A stretch of DNA of 64,000 nt from Rhodococcus sovatensis (lineage in GTDB: Bacteria > Actinomycetota > Actinomycetes > Mycobacteriales > Mycobacteriaceae): contig NZ_CP147846.1 in assembly GCF_037327425.1 (NCBI RefSeq), positions 2,728,001 through 2,792,000 on the forward strand. Direction: 5' to 3'. Below the pieces are notes generated by a model. The model worked only from the letters and a program-made list of their open reading frames with translations. It was not told the origin of the DNA and ran no database searches. Position 1 is the stretch's first letter; each line of letters begins with the position of its first letter. Shown in pieces: positions 44,688-53,216 of this stretch. Both the position numbers and the translations under genes were made by a program.

Positions 44688-46006
44688 CGCGGCTCCCTCT
44701 CCCGAGGCGAGAAGGTGCCCGTGTGACGGAGCGCGGGTAGAAACACCGAGAACATGGCCGGGCGACGCCGTTGCAATTCCAGTCGTCCTCCGTCCGCCTC
44801 GACGAGAGCGCGGGCGAGCGCCAGACCAACGCCAGTGGATCCTGCGCCGGAGAAACCGCGATCGAAGATGTGCGGCGCCAGTTCGTTGCTCACACCAGCG
44901 CCCTCGTCCGCTACTTCGACACACGCCAATGGCTCGCGCCGCCGCTCCGCAGTGTCGAGGGCAGGTATCAGGCGCACCGAGACCGTACAGGTGCCACCTC
45001 CGTGCATCAACGCGTTGTCGACGAGTACGGATATCGCCTCACGCAGCCGAGAACCGGTGACCGAGGCTGTGACAGCGCTATCTCCTGTGAGCACCAGCGT
45101 TCGATCGACGTCCTCGAAGTTGCGCTGCCACTCGGAGATCAAACCCGCCAACTCGGCTACTACGGGCACCTCCTCGGCACCGGCGGATCCGTCGCTGCGG
45201 GACGAGCGAACCAACTCGTCTATGGCCAGCGTCAACCGATCGACCTGCGCCATCGCTTCGTCGGCTTCTCCGACTACATCAGGGTCCGGATGCGTGGACA
45301 GCTCGTCCAATCGAAGTCGAACAGCCGTGAGTCGACTGCGAAGCTGATGAGACACATCTGCGACGAGAGTGTGTTCTCGTTGCAGCCTGCCTGCGATCTC
45401 GACCGTCGCCGAGTCGAGAACCTCCGACACCCGATCCAGTTCAGCAATTCCGTGGCGGGTTGGATCGGGCCGGAAATCGCCTTCGGCAAGCCGCGCCGCG
45501 CGTCGGGCGACATCTTGGAGTGGATCGGCCAGCCGTTTGGCGGTCAGAACGGCCACAGCGGTTCCCGCAAGGATGGCAGCGAGCACCACGAGTCCCACCG
45601 CGCCCACGGCCTGGCGCTGTAGCGAGCGCATGTCGTCGGACGGCACTTCGAGACGCAGCGAGCCCGACGTCCCCATCGACAACGACTCCACCAGTGGTTG
45701 TGGAACGAACGGTTCGCCGATATCGACGCGCGACGCCGCGTCCTGCGGGGTCGGAAAAACGACGACGAGCCGGCCCGATTGAGGAATGGCCAGCCTCAGC
45801 GAACCGATATCGAGATCACCGATGACCATCCCCATATCGCCCTCTTGAGAGAGGATTTCCGACGCCATGCGATCGAGTCGGCGCTGTAGATCGTCCCGAG
45901 TGAAGTCCTCGACCCACAGCCACGCGGTGTACATCAGTGGAAGACCGAGGAGGAGCGCGGTCAGGATCACCACGGCAAGAATCGACTGGAGAATGCGTCG
46001 GCGCAC
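44684..46006 (-). CDS. Two-component sensor histidine kinase
   Basis: This 440-aa membrane kinase has TM1 at about 8-30, a short extracytoplasmic domain of about 100 residues, TM2 at about 133-156, a HAMP region, and the H-box VADVSHQLRSRLTAVRLRLDEL with His220. The catalytic domain contains SVLVDNALMHGG, DEGAGV and GSTGVGLALARALVEADGG. Gln after the phospho-acceptor His (SHQLR) replaces the usual Glu. The stimulus is unknown. It is encoded just after its response regulator (12-bp gap), and envelope genes around it suggest a wall-related signal, which is inference. Confidence 0.92.
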   Translation of the reverse strand: MRRRILQSILAVVILTALLLGLPLMYTAWLWVEDFTRDDLQRRLDRMASEILSQEGDMGMVIGDLDIGSLRLAIPQSGRLVVVFPTPQDAASRVDIGEPFVPQPLVESLSMGTSGSLRLEVPSDDMRSLQRQAVGAVGLVVLAAILAGTAVAVLTAKRLADPLQDVARRAARLAEGDFRPDPTRHGIAELDRVSEVLDSATVEIAGRLQREHTLVADVSHQLRSRLTAVRLRLDELSTHPDPDVVGEADEAMAQVDRLTLAIDELVRSSRSDGSAGAEEVPVVAELAGLISEWQRNFEDVDRTLVLTGDSAVTASVTGSRLREAISVLVDNALMHGGGTCTVSVRLIPALDTAERRREPLACVEVADEGAGVSNELAPHIFDRGFSGAGSTGVGLALARALVEADGGRLELQRRRPAMFSVFLPALRHTGTFSPREREPR

Positions 46007-46018
46007 TTTCTTGTCGCC

Positions 46019-46699
46019 TCAGTCGCTGTTGATCCGGAACCCGACTCCCCGGACCGTGGCGATCCGACGCTCGGCCACCGACCCTTCGTCGCCGATCTTT
46101 CGGCGAAGCCACGACATGTGCATGTCGAGTGTCTTGGATCCTCGCAGCTCTGCGTCACCCCACACCTCGCGGAGGATGGTGTCGCGGGACACGACCTGCC
46201 CGGCATGATCGAGCAGCACTTTCAGGAGCTCGTATTCCTTGTTGGCCAGCGAGATCTCGTTGCCGTTGACGAGCACGCGTCGGGCTGCGGGTTCCATGCG
46301 GATTCCACCGACCTCGATCGGACCGTCCTCCCCTGGCCCGCGCCGCCGAAGCAACGCGCGAACACGCGCCATCAACTCGGCCAGCCGGAACGGCTTTCCG
46401 ACGTAATCGTCGGCACCGGCATCCAGGCCGACCACGAAGTCGACTTCATCGGTGCGGGCGGTGAGCATCAGGACAGCCAGCTCGGAACTGTTGGCACGCA
46501 CCTGCCGACAGACCTCGAGACCATCCATCCCCGGAAGCCCGAGATCGAGAATCAGCAAGTCGTAATTGCCGTCCAACGCACGTTGCAGCGCGGCCGGCCC
46601 GGTCTGCTCGACCGTCACGGTGTAGCCCTCACGGCCCAGGGCACGAGAGAGTGGAGCGGCAATGGCTTCGTCGTCTTCGGCAAGCAGCACGTCGGTCAC
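46019..46699 (-). CDS. OmpR-family response regulator
   Basis: This 226-aa regulator has a receiver domain (LLAEDDEAIAAPLSRALGREG, phospho-acceptor Asp52 in ILDLGLPGMDG, KPFRLAEL) and a winged-helix DNA-binding domain (about 130-226) with SLANKEYELLKVLLDHAG and KTLDMHMSWLRRKIGDEG. The GTG at 46699 starts the first strand; upstream open frame is not conserved. It is the likely partner of the adjacent kinase. Confidence 0.92.
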   Translation of the reverse strand: MTDVLLAEDDEAIAAPLSRALGREGYTVTVEQTGPAALQRALDGNYDLLILDLGLPGMDGLEVCRQVRANSSELAVLMLTARTDEVDFVVGLDAGADDYVGKPFRLAELMARVRALLRRRGPGEDGPIEVGGIRMEPAARRVLVNGNEISLANKEYELLKVLLDHAGQVVSRDTILREVWGDAELRGSKTLDMHMSWLRRKIGDEGSVAERRIATVRGVGFRINSD

Positions 46700-46739
46700 G
46701 AAGAGGAGCCTACGGTCCGAATCTGTGAAGGAACATAGA

Positions 46740-47327
46740 TTACCTCCGCCGGCCGGCCCGCCAGCCGGGTCGAGCGCCGTCGGAATCAGAGACCTCGGTG
46801 CTGCCGAAAGCATCGGGACCTGCGCGCCTGACCTCCATCGAGTCGAACACCTGCTGGTAGAGCAGTGAGTGAACTCGTTGGACACGCGGTATGTCGTCGA
46901 ACTCGAGTGGATCGTCGGACGCCGACGCGATGATCAAGGTGCCGGTGCGCAGCATGCGGTCCACCAAACCGTGGCGGAACTGAACGTTGCTGATGCGGCC
47001 CATCGGGATGTCGATACCCGAATGGGTGATGACACCCTGCCGGATGAGCACCCGGCGATCGGTGACGATGAAGTGCGTGCATTTCCAACTGATCAGCGGC
47101 GCAACGCATCGCCACCCGACGACGATTGCCCACACAAGAGCAACGACGATCGTGGTGATCGTCGCACTGGAACCGTCGAGCCGGGCCGAGATCAGGCCGA
47201 CGAGGAACCCCGCCACCGCGGTGGTGAGGATGAATGTCAGCGCGGGCAACACCAGCATCTTCCAGTGTGGGTGATGATGCAGTAACAGCTCTTCCTCGTC
47301 CGCCAGCGCATCCTGCGGATAGCCCAT
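46740..47327 (-). CDS. Membrane protein with bacterial PH domain (Rv3278c-like)
   Basis: This 195-aa protein has two hydrophobic helices (MLVLPALTFILTTAVAGFLVGLI and ITTIVVALVWAIVVGWRCVAP) followed by a PH-like domain (FIVTDRRVLIRQGVITHSGIDIPMGRISNVQF, GTLIIASASDDPLEFDDIP). The family is of unknown function. The ATG at 47327 is preferred: GAGGAG lies 8 nt upstream and the protein then starts MGYPQ, like its mycobacterial relative. Confidence 0.87.
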   Translation of the reverse strand: MGYPQDALADEEELLLHHHPHWKMLVLPALTFILTTAVAGFLVGLISARLDGSSATITTIVVALVWAIVVGWRCVAPLISWKCTHFIVTDRRVLIRQGVITHSGIDIPMGRISNVQFRHGLVDRMLRTGTLIIASASDDPLEFDDIPRVQRVHSLLYQQVFDSMEVRRAGPDAFGSTEVSDSDGARPGWRAGRRR

Positions 47328-47351
47328 ACGTCTCACTCCTCGACCGGAACC

Positions 47352-48617
47352 TCACATCTTGTCAGGCGATCCTGCCACGACTTCGTCACCGTCACCCTCC
47401 GCACGGTTCTCGGCGTCGCCCGGAGGCGGCTGGGGCGACGGTTGCGATGATTGCGGTGGTGGTGGCGACAATTTCGACGGCGACCCATCGGAGAGCAGGA
47501 CGTCCGCCCAACGCGTCGCCGGATCGATGTCGACCAGAAGAGCCTTCGCCATCAGAGTGAGCGGAATCGCAAGCACCGCGCCGAGCGGTCCGAGCACCCA
47601 GGCCCAGAAGACCAAGGACAAGAACGTGAGCGTGACGGACAGACCGACGGCGTCGCCGACGAACTTGGGTTGGATGATCGATTGGATCACCACGTTGACG
47701 ACGCTGTACACGACGATCACCGTGATCATCAGTGTCGGCCCACCTTGGAGCAATGCGAGTAGTGCAGGTGGAACAAGGCCGAGTACGAAGCCGACGTTCG
47801 GTATGTAGTTGGTGATGAACGCAAGCAACCCCCACAGCACCGGCAGCGGAATCCCCAACGCCCACAACGCTCCTGTGTCGATCACAGCGACAATGAGACC
47901 GAAGATCGTCGAGACGACGAGGTACTTCCTCGTTCCCGCGGAGAACGAGGTGAACGCGTTCGCGATGTCGCTCCGAGTCCGGACGAGAGTGGTCAATCGC
48001 GCAGAGTAGGAACTGCCGTCGACCGCCATGAACAGAGCCAGCACAAGCACGAACAACAGATTCGAGAACACTCCGAGCACGCCTACGAGGAGTCCGTCGA
48101 CCAGACCGAACACCGTTCCTGCGTCGAGGTCGGACAACAGCCCCTGGATCTGATCGGGCCCTACACCGTTGTCTGCCAAAAAACTCTGCACACTGGCGAG
48201 CAACCGATCGAAATCGTCCGAATAGGTCGGTAGCAGCGTCGCCAGTCGCGCCGTGGACAACACGAGAGCGAACACCAACGACAACAGGATTGCGTACACC
48301 GCGGCAATAGCGATCAGCGTCGCGATCCACGCGGGAACTCCTTTGCGCCGCAACCATTCCGGAAGCGGATGCACAGCGACAGTGAGCATCAGCGCCAGGA
48401 ATGTCGGGCCGATTACGGACGCGAATGCCCGAGTTCCTGCGACTGCAACCACCAGGCAGGCCAGGCCGATCAACACGATCACTCCACGCGGAAGCGACCA
48501 CGAGGAAGGCACTGCCTCAACCGGTTCGGCGACAGTGTGGGCGTCGTGTCGTTCGATCTGGGCCGGATCAGCTCCGGGCACTTCGTTCGACTCGTGCACG
48601 GCGCGCGGCCCCCTCAC
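47352..48617 (-). CDS. AI-2E family transporter (UPF0118/PerM type)
   Basis: This 421-aa polytopic membrane protein has about eight hydrophobic helices between 45 and 375. It carries the family's hallmark PLPVLWGLLAFITNYIPNVGFVLG and a long, hydrophilic loop between the third and fourth segments. Members export autoinducer-2 or act as Na+/H+ antiporters or generic permeases; the substrate is unknown. The tail is Pro/Ser/Glu-rich and cytoplasmic. It diverges from the DUF7144 gene across a strong palindrome. Confidence 0.88.
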   Translation of the reverse strand: MRGPRAVHESNEVPGADPAQIERHDAHTVAEPVEAVPSSWSLPRGVIVLIGLACLVVAVAGTRAFASVIGPTFLALMLTVAVHPLPEWLRRKGVPAWIATLIAIAAVYAILLSLVFALVLSTARLATLLPTYSDDFDRLLASVQSFLADNGVGPDQIQGLLSDLDAGTVFGLVDGLLVGVLGVFSNLLFVLVLALFMAVDGSSYSARLTTLVRTRSDIANAFTSFSAGTRKYLVVSTIFGLIVAVIDTGALWALGIPLPVLWGLLAFITNYIPNVGFVLGLVPPALLALLQGGPTLMITVIVVYSVVNVVIQSIIQPKFVGDAVGLSVTLTFLSLVFWAWVLGPLGAVLAIPLTLMAKALLVDIDPATRWADVLLSDGSPSKLSPPPPQSSQPSPQPPPGDAENRAEGDGDEVVAGSPDKM

Positions 48618-48658
48618 ACAGTCTGCTAGGACCTACAACGCTCGCACCGCGCGGAGGG

Positions 48659-48691
48659 CGCGCACATCATCCGCTACGGATGATGTGCGCG
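48659..48691. promoter_or_regulatory. 15-bp perfect inverted repeat in a divergent promoter region
   Basis: CGCGCACATCATCCG (48659-48673) and its exact complement (48677-48691) flank the triplet CTA. It lies 42 bp upstream of the AI-2E transporter start and 46 bp upstream of the DUF7144 start. No T run follows, so an operator, or a hairpin in an mRNA leader, is more likely than a terminator. Confidence 0.65.
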
Positions 48692-48737
48692 TACTGCGCG
48701 GGTTCGACACTGGACGTCTCGGAAAGGGGCACGAGAG

Positions 48738-49151
48738 ATGACTACACGTACGGGTACGACCGGTTCGGGGCACCAAGGGTTCGCATTCGGTGGCGCAATC
48801 GCAGCGTCGATCATCCTGCTGACCGCAGGGATTCTGTCCATCTTTCAAGGCATCGCTGCGATCGCCAAGGACGACCTTCTGGTCGTCGGCTACAACTACA
48901 CCTACGAGTTCAGCGTCGAGACCTGGGGATGGGTTCATCTCGTCGTCGGCGTCCTGCTGCTGTTGGCGGGTATCGGACTGATGTCAGGGGCCACGTGGGC
49001 ACGTCTCGTGGCGATCGTCGTCGCATCCTTGTCGATCGTCGCCAATTTTCTGTGGCTGCCGTACTACCCGCTGTGGTCGATCTTGATCATCGCCATCGAT
49101 CTCATCGTCATCTGGGCGGTCGCCACGTGGGAGCCGACACGGGCTCAGTGA
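48738..49151 (+). CDS. DUF7144 family small membrane protein
   Basis: This 137-aa protein has four membrane helices: AIAASIILLTAGILSIFQGIAAI, WVHLVVGVLLLLAGIGLM, LVAIVVASLSIVANFL and ILIIAIDLIVIWAVAT. The aromatic loop VGYNYTYEFSVETWGW between helices one and two is a strong family feature. Its function is unknown. GGAAAGGGG lies about 8 nt before the ATG. It diverges from the AI-2E family gene, with the palindrome between them. Confidence 0.8.
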   Translation: MTTRTGTTGSGHQGFAFGGAIAASIILLTAGILSIFQGIAAIAKDDLLVVGYNYTYEFSVETWGWVHLVVGVLLLLAGIGLMSGATWARLVAIVVASLSIVANFLWLPYYPLWSILIIAIDLIVIWAVATWEPTRAQ

Positions 49152-49981
49152 TGGCCGGGATCGATCGCACGAAGGTGCGTCACGTCGCCGGCCGCGACCG
49201 CGATCAGTTCCCCGGTGTTGCCGTCGCGCACTACGATGCGCCCCTGATTGTCGACGTCGGTTGCATCACCGAGGATCTGCTTCTCGCCCGGCAGTTCGAC
49301 GCGCACGCCGCGGCCGATCGTGTCGCAGCGCTCACGGTATCGATTCGCGAGTTGCTCGGTGTTCCAGTTCGAGTTTCGCCACGAGTCGATCTCCGCACCG
49401 ATTCCACGCAGTATCGCCCGTAGAAGCGTGTCTCGATCGACGACCGCAGCCTTCTCGAGCACCAGCGACGTGGCAGTCGGGACTGGCAGCTCCGACTCTG
49501 ACAAGGACACGTTCAACCCGATACCGACGACGACAGTCGGCGCGGAACCGTGTTGCGCGACCTCGGCGAGGATGCCCGCAACCTTTCGACCCTCGATCAA
49601 GACGTCGTTGGGCCACTTCAATGCCGCGTCGACCGCAGCGACGGTGCGCAGGGCATCGACGACGGCCACCCCCGCCAACAAGGGCAGCCATCCGAGTACG
49701 GCCGGGTCGATGCCCGGGAAGCGGACCAGGACCGACAGCAGCAGTTGTGACCTCGGTGGTCCCGAGAACGGTCTGGCGTGCCTGCCACGTCCGCTGTCCT
49801 GATGCTCGGCGACGAGCGCGGTGCGGTCGGCCAACCCGTCGGCCTGCGCGATCAGGTCTGCGTTCGTGGACCCCGTCGACTCGACGACGTCGAACCTGGA
49901 CCAGGATGCCTGGGGCCCGTCGACGAGTGCGCGCCGAAGTGCAGCGAGGTCGAGCGGGGGACGATCAAGATTGGTCCACAT
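49145..49981 (-). CDS. birA: Biotin--[acetyl-CoA carboxylase] ligase
   Basis: This 278-aa monofunctional ligase attaches biotin to carrier domains. STGSTNADLIAQA, the adenylate-binding loop DSGRGRHARPFSG, LKWPNDVLIEGRKVAGILAE and VVVGIGLNV are all present. It has no N-terminal winged helix, so it is not a repressor of biotin genes. Its likely targets include the biotinyl protein at 1606-1821 and the accA3-type subunit expected near accD5. It diverges from accD5. Confidence 0.94.
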   Translation of the reverse strand: MWTNLDRPPLDLAALRRALVDGPQASWSRFDVVESTGSTNADLIAQADGLADRTALVAEHQDSGRGRHARPFSGPPRSQLLLSVLVRFPGIDPAVLGWLPLLAGVAVVDALRTVAAVDAALKWPNDVLIEGRKVAGILAEVAQHGSAPTVVVGIGLNVSLSESELPVPTATSLVLEKAAVVDRDTLLRAILRGIGAEIDSWRNSNWNTEQLANRYRERCDTIGRGVRVELPGEKQILGDATDVDNQGRIVVRDGNTGELIAVAAGDVTHLRAIDPGHH

Positions 49982-50126
49982 GAACAACGAGCATATGGGC
50001 TGCTCGCGTGGAGCTCCGAGTCGACGCCGAACGGTACCGGCTAGTAGGTGCGCAGTACCGGCTGGTGAAGCCGACAACGGCTGGTCCTACGCGCCCCTGG
50101 GTCGGGACGCGCATCACACCCGTGGT

Positions 50127-50132
50127 TAAAGT
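50127..50132 (+). promoter_or_regulatory. Candidate -10 box of leaderless accD5
   Basis: TAAAGT ends 8 nt before the accD5 ATG at 50141, and no ribosome-binding site is visible, which fits leaderless transcription. Confidence 0.4.
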
Positions 50133-50140
50133 GTTTGCCC

Positions 50141-51781
50141 ATGACCAGTGTTCAGGATCCGACTGCGCAGAATTCGGCAGAGAAGCCCGATATTCACACC
50201 ACGGCGGGCAAGCTTGCCGATCTGCGTAATCGCCGCGAGGCGGCAATGGCACCGTCCGGCGAAGCCGCGATCGACAAAGTGCACGCCAAGGGCAAGCTCA
50301 CCGCTCGCGAACGCATCACGGCACTGCTCGACGACGGGTCCTTCGTGGAAATGGACGCCCTGGCCCGCCACCGCAGCCAGAACTTCGGGATGGCCGACAA
50401 CCGCCCCTTCGGGGACGGTGTCGTCACCGGCTACGGCACCATCGACGGCCGAGATGTATGCATCTTCTCCCAGGACGCCACCGTCTTCGGCGGCTCCCTC
50501 GGCGAAATCTACGGCGAAAAAATCGTCAAGGTCATGGACCTGGCCATCAAAACCGGCCGCCCCCTCGTCGGCATCAACGAAGGCGCCGGCGCCCGCATCC
50601 AGGAAGGCGTCGTCTCCCTCGGGCTGTACGGCGAAATCTTCCACCGCAACGTCCAAGCCTCCGGCGTCATCCCACAGATCTCCCTGATCATGGGACCCGC
50701 GGCAGGTGGACACGTCTACTCACCCGCCTTGACCGACTTCGTCGTCATGGTCGATGGCACCTCCCAGATGTTCGTCACCGGCCCCGACGTCATCAAAACC
50801 GTCACCGGCGAAAACGTCACCATGGAAGAACTCGGCGGCGCCCACACCCACATGGAGAAATCCGGCGTCGCGCACTACGTCGCCTCCGGCGAACAAGACG
50901 CCCTCGACTACGTCCGCGACCTGCTGAGCTACCTACCCTCGAACAACCGCGCAGCCGCCCCGCGCACCATCCCGTCGGATCCGATCGACGGCGCCATCGC
51001 CGACAACCTCACCGACGAGGACCTCGAACTCGACACCCTGATCCCGGACTCCCCGAACACCCCCTACGACATGCACGAGGTCATCCGCCGCATCCTCGAC
51101 GACGACGAATTCCTCGAAGTCCAAGAAGGCCGCGCCCGCAACATCATCGTCGGCTTCGGCCGCATCGACGGCCGCTCCGTCGGGATCGTGGCCAACCAGC
51201 CGACCCAATTCGCCGGCACCCTCGACATCGACGCCTCCGAAAAAGCCGCACGATTCGTCCGCACCTGCGATGCCTTCAACGTCCCCATCATCACCCTCGT
51301 CGACGTCCCCGGATTCCTCCCCGGCACCGGCCAAGAATTTGGCGGCATCATCCGCCGCGGCGCGAAACTGCTCTACGCCTACGGCGAAGCCACCGTCGGC
51401 AAGATCACCGTCATCACCCGCAAGGCCTACGGCGGCGCCTACGACGTCATGGGATCCAAACACATGGGCGCCGATGTGAACCTGGCCTGGCCGACCGCGC
51501 AGATCGCCGTCATGGGCGCCTCCGGCGCTGTCGGGTTCGTCTACCGCAAACAACTCCTCGAAGCCGCCAAGAACGGTGAAGACGTCGACGCACTGCGGTT
51601 GAAACTCCAGCAGGAATACGAAGACACCCTCGTGGGCCCCTACGTCGCAGCCGAACGCGGCTACCTCGACGCCGTCATCCCCCCGTCCCACACCCGCGGA
51701 CAAATCGTCTCCGCACTACGCCTGCTCGAACGCAAACAAGTCACCCTGCCACCCAAGAAGCACGGAAACATCCCACTATGA
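50141..51781 (+). CDS. accD5: Acyl-CoA carboxylase carboxyltransferase subunit AccD5
   Basis: This 546-aa beta subunit transfers the carboxyl group from biotin to acyl-CoA (propionyl-CoA for AccD5). Diagnostic parts are LTARERITALLDDGSFVEMD, the oxyanion-hole segment NEGAGARIQEGV, LIMGPAAGGHVYSPALTDF, and the second half DVPGFLPGTGQEFGGIIRRG with ITRKAYGGAYDVMGSKHMGAD. The product methylmalonyl-CoA feeds methyl-branched lipid synthesis. It overlaps the epsilon-subunit gene by 4 bp. From about 50440 it uses almost only C-ending codons, more than its neighbours, as expected of a highly expressed gene. Confidence 0.96.
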   Translation: MTSVQDPTAQNSAEKPDIHTTAGKLADLRNRREAAMAPSGEAAIDKVHAKGKLTARERITALLDDGSFVEMDALARHRSQNFGMADNRPFGDGVVTGYGTIDGRDVCIFSQDATVFGGSLGEIYGEKIVKVMDLAIKTGRPLVGINEGAGARIQEGVVSLGLYGEIFHRNVQASGVIPQISLIMGPAAGGHVYSPALTDFVVMVDGTSQMFVTGPDVIKTVTGENVTMEELGGAHTHMEKSGVAHYVASGEQDALDYVRDLLSYLPSNNRAAAPRTIPSDPIDGAIADNLTDEDLELDTLIPDSPNTPYDMHEVIRRILDDDEFLEVQEGRARNIIVGFGRIDGRSVGIVANQPTQFAGTLDIDASEKAARFVRTCDAFNVPIITLVDVPGFLPGTGQEFGGIIRRGAKLLYAYGEATVGKITVITRKAYGGAYDVMGSKHMGADVNLAWPTAQIAVMGASGAVGFVYRKQLLEAAKNGEDVDALRLKLQQEYEDTLVGPYVAAERGYLDAVIPPSHTRGQIVSALRLLERKQVTLPPKKHGNIPL

Positions 51782-52092
51782 GCGCCGAAGCGATTTCGAG
51801 GGATACAGACATCGCGGCAGAACTCGCCGACACCGACTTCGATGCATTCGACGAGTCGGCATCGACAGACGAGGCCGTACAGGCGCAGTTGCGCGATGCG
51901 ATCCGCGTCGTGAAGGGCAATCCCTCCGACGAGGAGATTGCGGCACTCGTAGCCGTACTGACAGCTGCTGCGTCGGCTGCGAGTCCAGTCACGGATACGC
52001 GGCCTTCCGAACTGTGGGGAACGCCTGTGTCGATGCACCGCACGTTCACGCCGTTCTCGCCGTACTCGTACGCAGCGACCAACCGCTTCTGA
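51778..52092 (+). CDS. accE5: Acyl-CoA carboxylase epsilon subunit
   Basis: This 104-aa small subunit stimulates and stabilises the AccA3-AccD5 complex in actinomycetes. The N-terminal part is acidic and variable; the conserved part is RVVKGNPSDEEIAALVAVLTAAAS, followed by SELWGTPVSMHRTF. It is coupled to accD5 by the overlap ATGA and ends 8 bp before maf. Confidence 0.93.
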   Translation: MSAEAISRDTDIAAELADTDFDAFDESASTDEAVQAQLRDAIRVVKGNPSDEEIAALVAVLTAAASAASPVTDTRPSELWGTPVSMHRTFTPFSPYSYAATNRF

Positions 52093-52100
52093 TCGCACGC

Positions 52101-52721
52101 GTGCCCCTCTTCGTTCTCGCATCTGCGTCACCGGCCCGCCTTGGGGTGCTGCGGGCCGCAGGAGTCGAACCCGCGGTGCGAGTGTCCGGTGTGGACGAAG
52201 ATGCTCTGACAGCGGCTCTCGGGGCCTCGCCGTCGCCCGAGGACGTCGTCCGGTCTCTGGCCCGAGCGAAGGCAGAAGCCGTTGCCCACGAGTTCGACGA
52301 CGCCGTCGTCGTAGGCTGCGATTCGATGCTGTCGATCGGCGGCGAATTGCAGGGCAAGCCGCACAGCGTCGACGTGGCACGGCGACGCTGGGCGTCGATG
52401 GCAGGCCGTTCCGGTGACTTGCTGACCGGCCACGCCGTGCTCCGAGTCAGCGGCGGGCGAACTGTCGCGACGGCGGCGGAGTGCAGCACCACCACCGTTC
52501 ACTTCGCCGAACCGTCCCAGCCCGACATCGAGGCCTATCTGGCGTCGGGAGAGCCGCTCGAAGTCGCGGGCGCGTTCACGCTGGACGGGCTCGGAGGATG
52601 GTTCGTCGATCGGATCGAGGGCGATCCGTCCAGCGTCATCGGAATCGGTCTCCCCCTCGTCCGCCGATTGCTGGCCGACGTCGGTATCTCGATGTCGGAT
52701 GTGTGGTCAGCCGACCAGTAA
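52101..52721 (+). CDS. maf: Maf family nucleoside triphosphate pyrophosphatase
   Basis: This 206-aa housecleaning enzyme hydrolyses non-canonical or excess NTPs. The N-terminal motif LASASPARLGVLRAAG is the Maf phosphate loop (normally SxSxRR); VVGCDSML carries the catalytic Asp; GKPHSVDVARRRW and YLASGEPLEVAGAFTLDGLG follow. The GTG at 52101 begins the first strand; a longer open frame reaches back into accE5. In M. tuberculosis the next gene is sseA, but here about 9.5 kb of other genes intervene. Confidence 0.93.
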   Translation: MPLFVLASASPARLGVLRAAGVEPAVRVSGVDEDALTAALGASPSPEDVVRSLARAKAEAVAHEFDDAVVVGCDSMLSIGGELQGKPHSVDVARRRWASMAGRSGDLLTGHAVLRVSGGRTVATAAECSTTTVHFAEPSQPDIEAYLASGEPLEVAGAFTLDGLGGWFVDRIEGDPSSVIGIGLPLVRRLLADVGISMSDVWSADQ

Positions 52722-53153
52722 TCCGGTCAGCTCGCGGGCCCACTCCTCGGCTTGCGCTTTGGGCTTGATGTTCGACGAGCTGTCGTGCCGGGCGTGCTCG
52801 TGAATCTGCTCGGCGCCGAGTTCCACCAGCTTCTCGGCAATGATCTCGCCCCCGCGGTTGAACGTATCCTCGTACACGCGGTCGCCGAGCCCGAACAGTG
52901 CGAACTTGAGCCCGGTCAGATCGGGCGCATCTTCCACGAGCGCGTCGTAGAACGGTGCCGCTCCCGTGGGGAGTTCGCCATCCCCGTAGGTCGAGCAGAT
53001 GATGACGTGAAAGTCGTCGGTGTCGATCTCGGAAACCTCGTACTCGAGCATGTCGCGAACCTCGGCGTCATGGTCCGCCAGCACGTCGGCGATCTTGTCC
53101 GCAACTTCCTCGGCGGTACCGGTCTCCGAACCGAACAACACGACTACTGCCAT
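52707..53153 (-). CDS. Flavodoxin-like FMN protein
   Basis: This 148-aa single-domain flavodoxin (MioC type) is likely a low-potential electron carrier. FMN-binding regions are FGSETGTAEEVADKIADVL, CSTYGDGELPTGAAPFYDAL and GLGDRVYEDTFNRGG. It has an extra ATG two codons upstream, but MAVVVLFGSETG is the typical start. It overlaps the end of maf on the opposite strand by 15 bp. It may supply electrons to a redox enzyme outside the acyltransferase island; no partner is adjacent. Confidence 0.88.
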   Translation of the reverse strand: MAVVVLFGSETGTAEEVADKIADVLADHDAEVRDMLEYEVSEIDTDDFHVIICSTYGDGELPTGAAPFYDALVEDAPDLTGLKFALFGLGDRVYEDTFNRGGEIIAEKLVELGAEQIHEHARHDSSSNIKPKAQAEEWARELTGLLVG

Positions 53154-53216
53154 GTCCACTTCCCCTTTTCGCTTGGTGCCGCACCCTCGGTGCTGAATCG
53201 GTGAATGAGCATAGCC

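Noticed and set aside
50458..51703. Long open frames of 373 and 256 codons within accD5 on both strands
   Set aside because: They are by-products of extreme third-position C. Their translations are low-complexity (Arg/His/Pro or Gly/Asp/Val) with no ribosome-binding site or recognisable domain.
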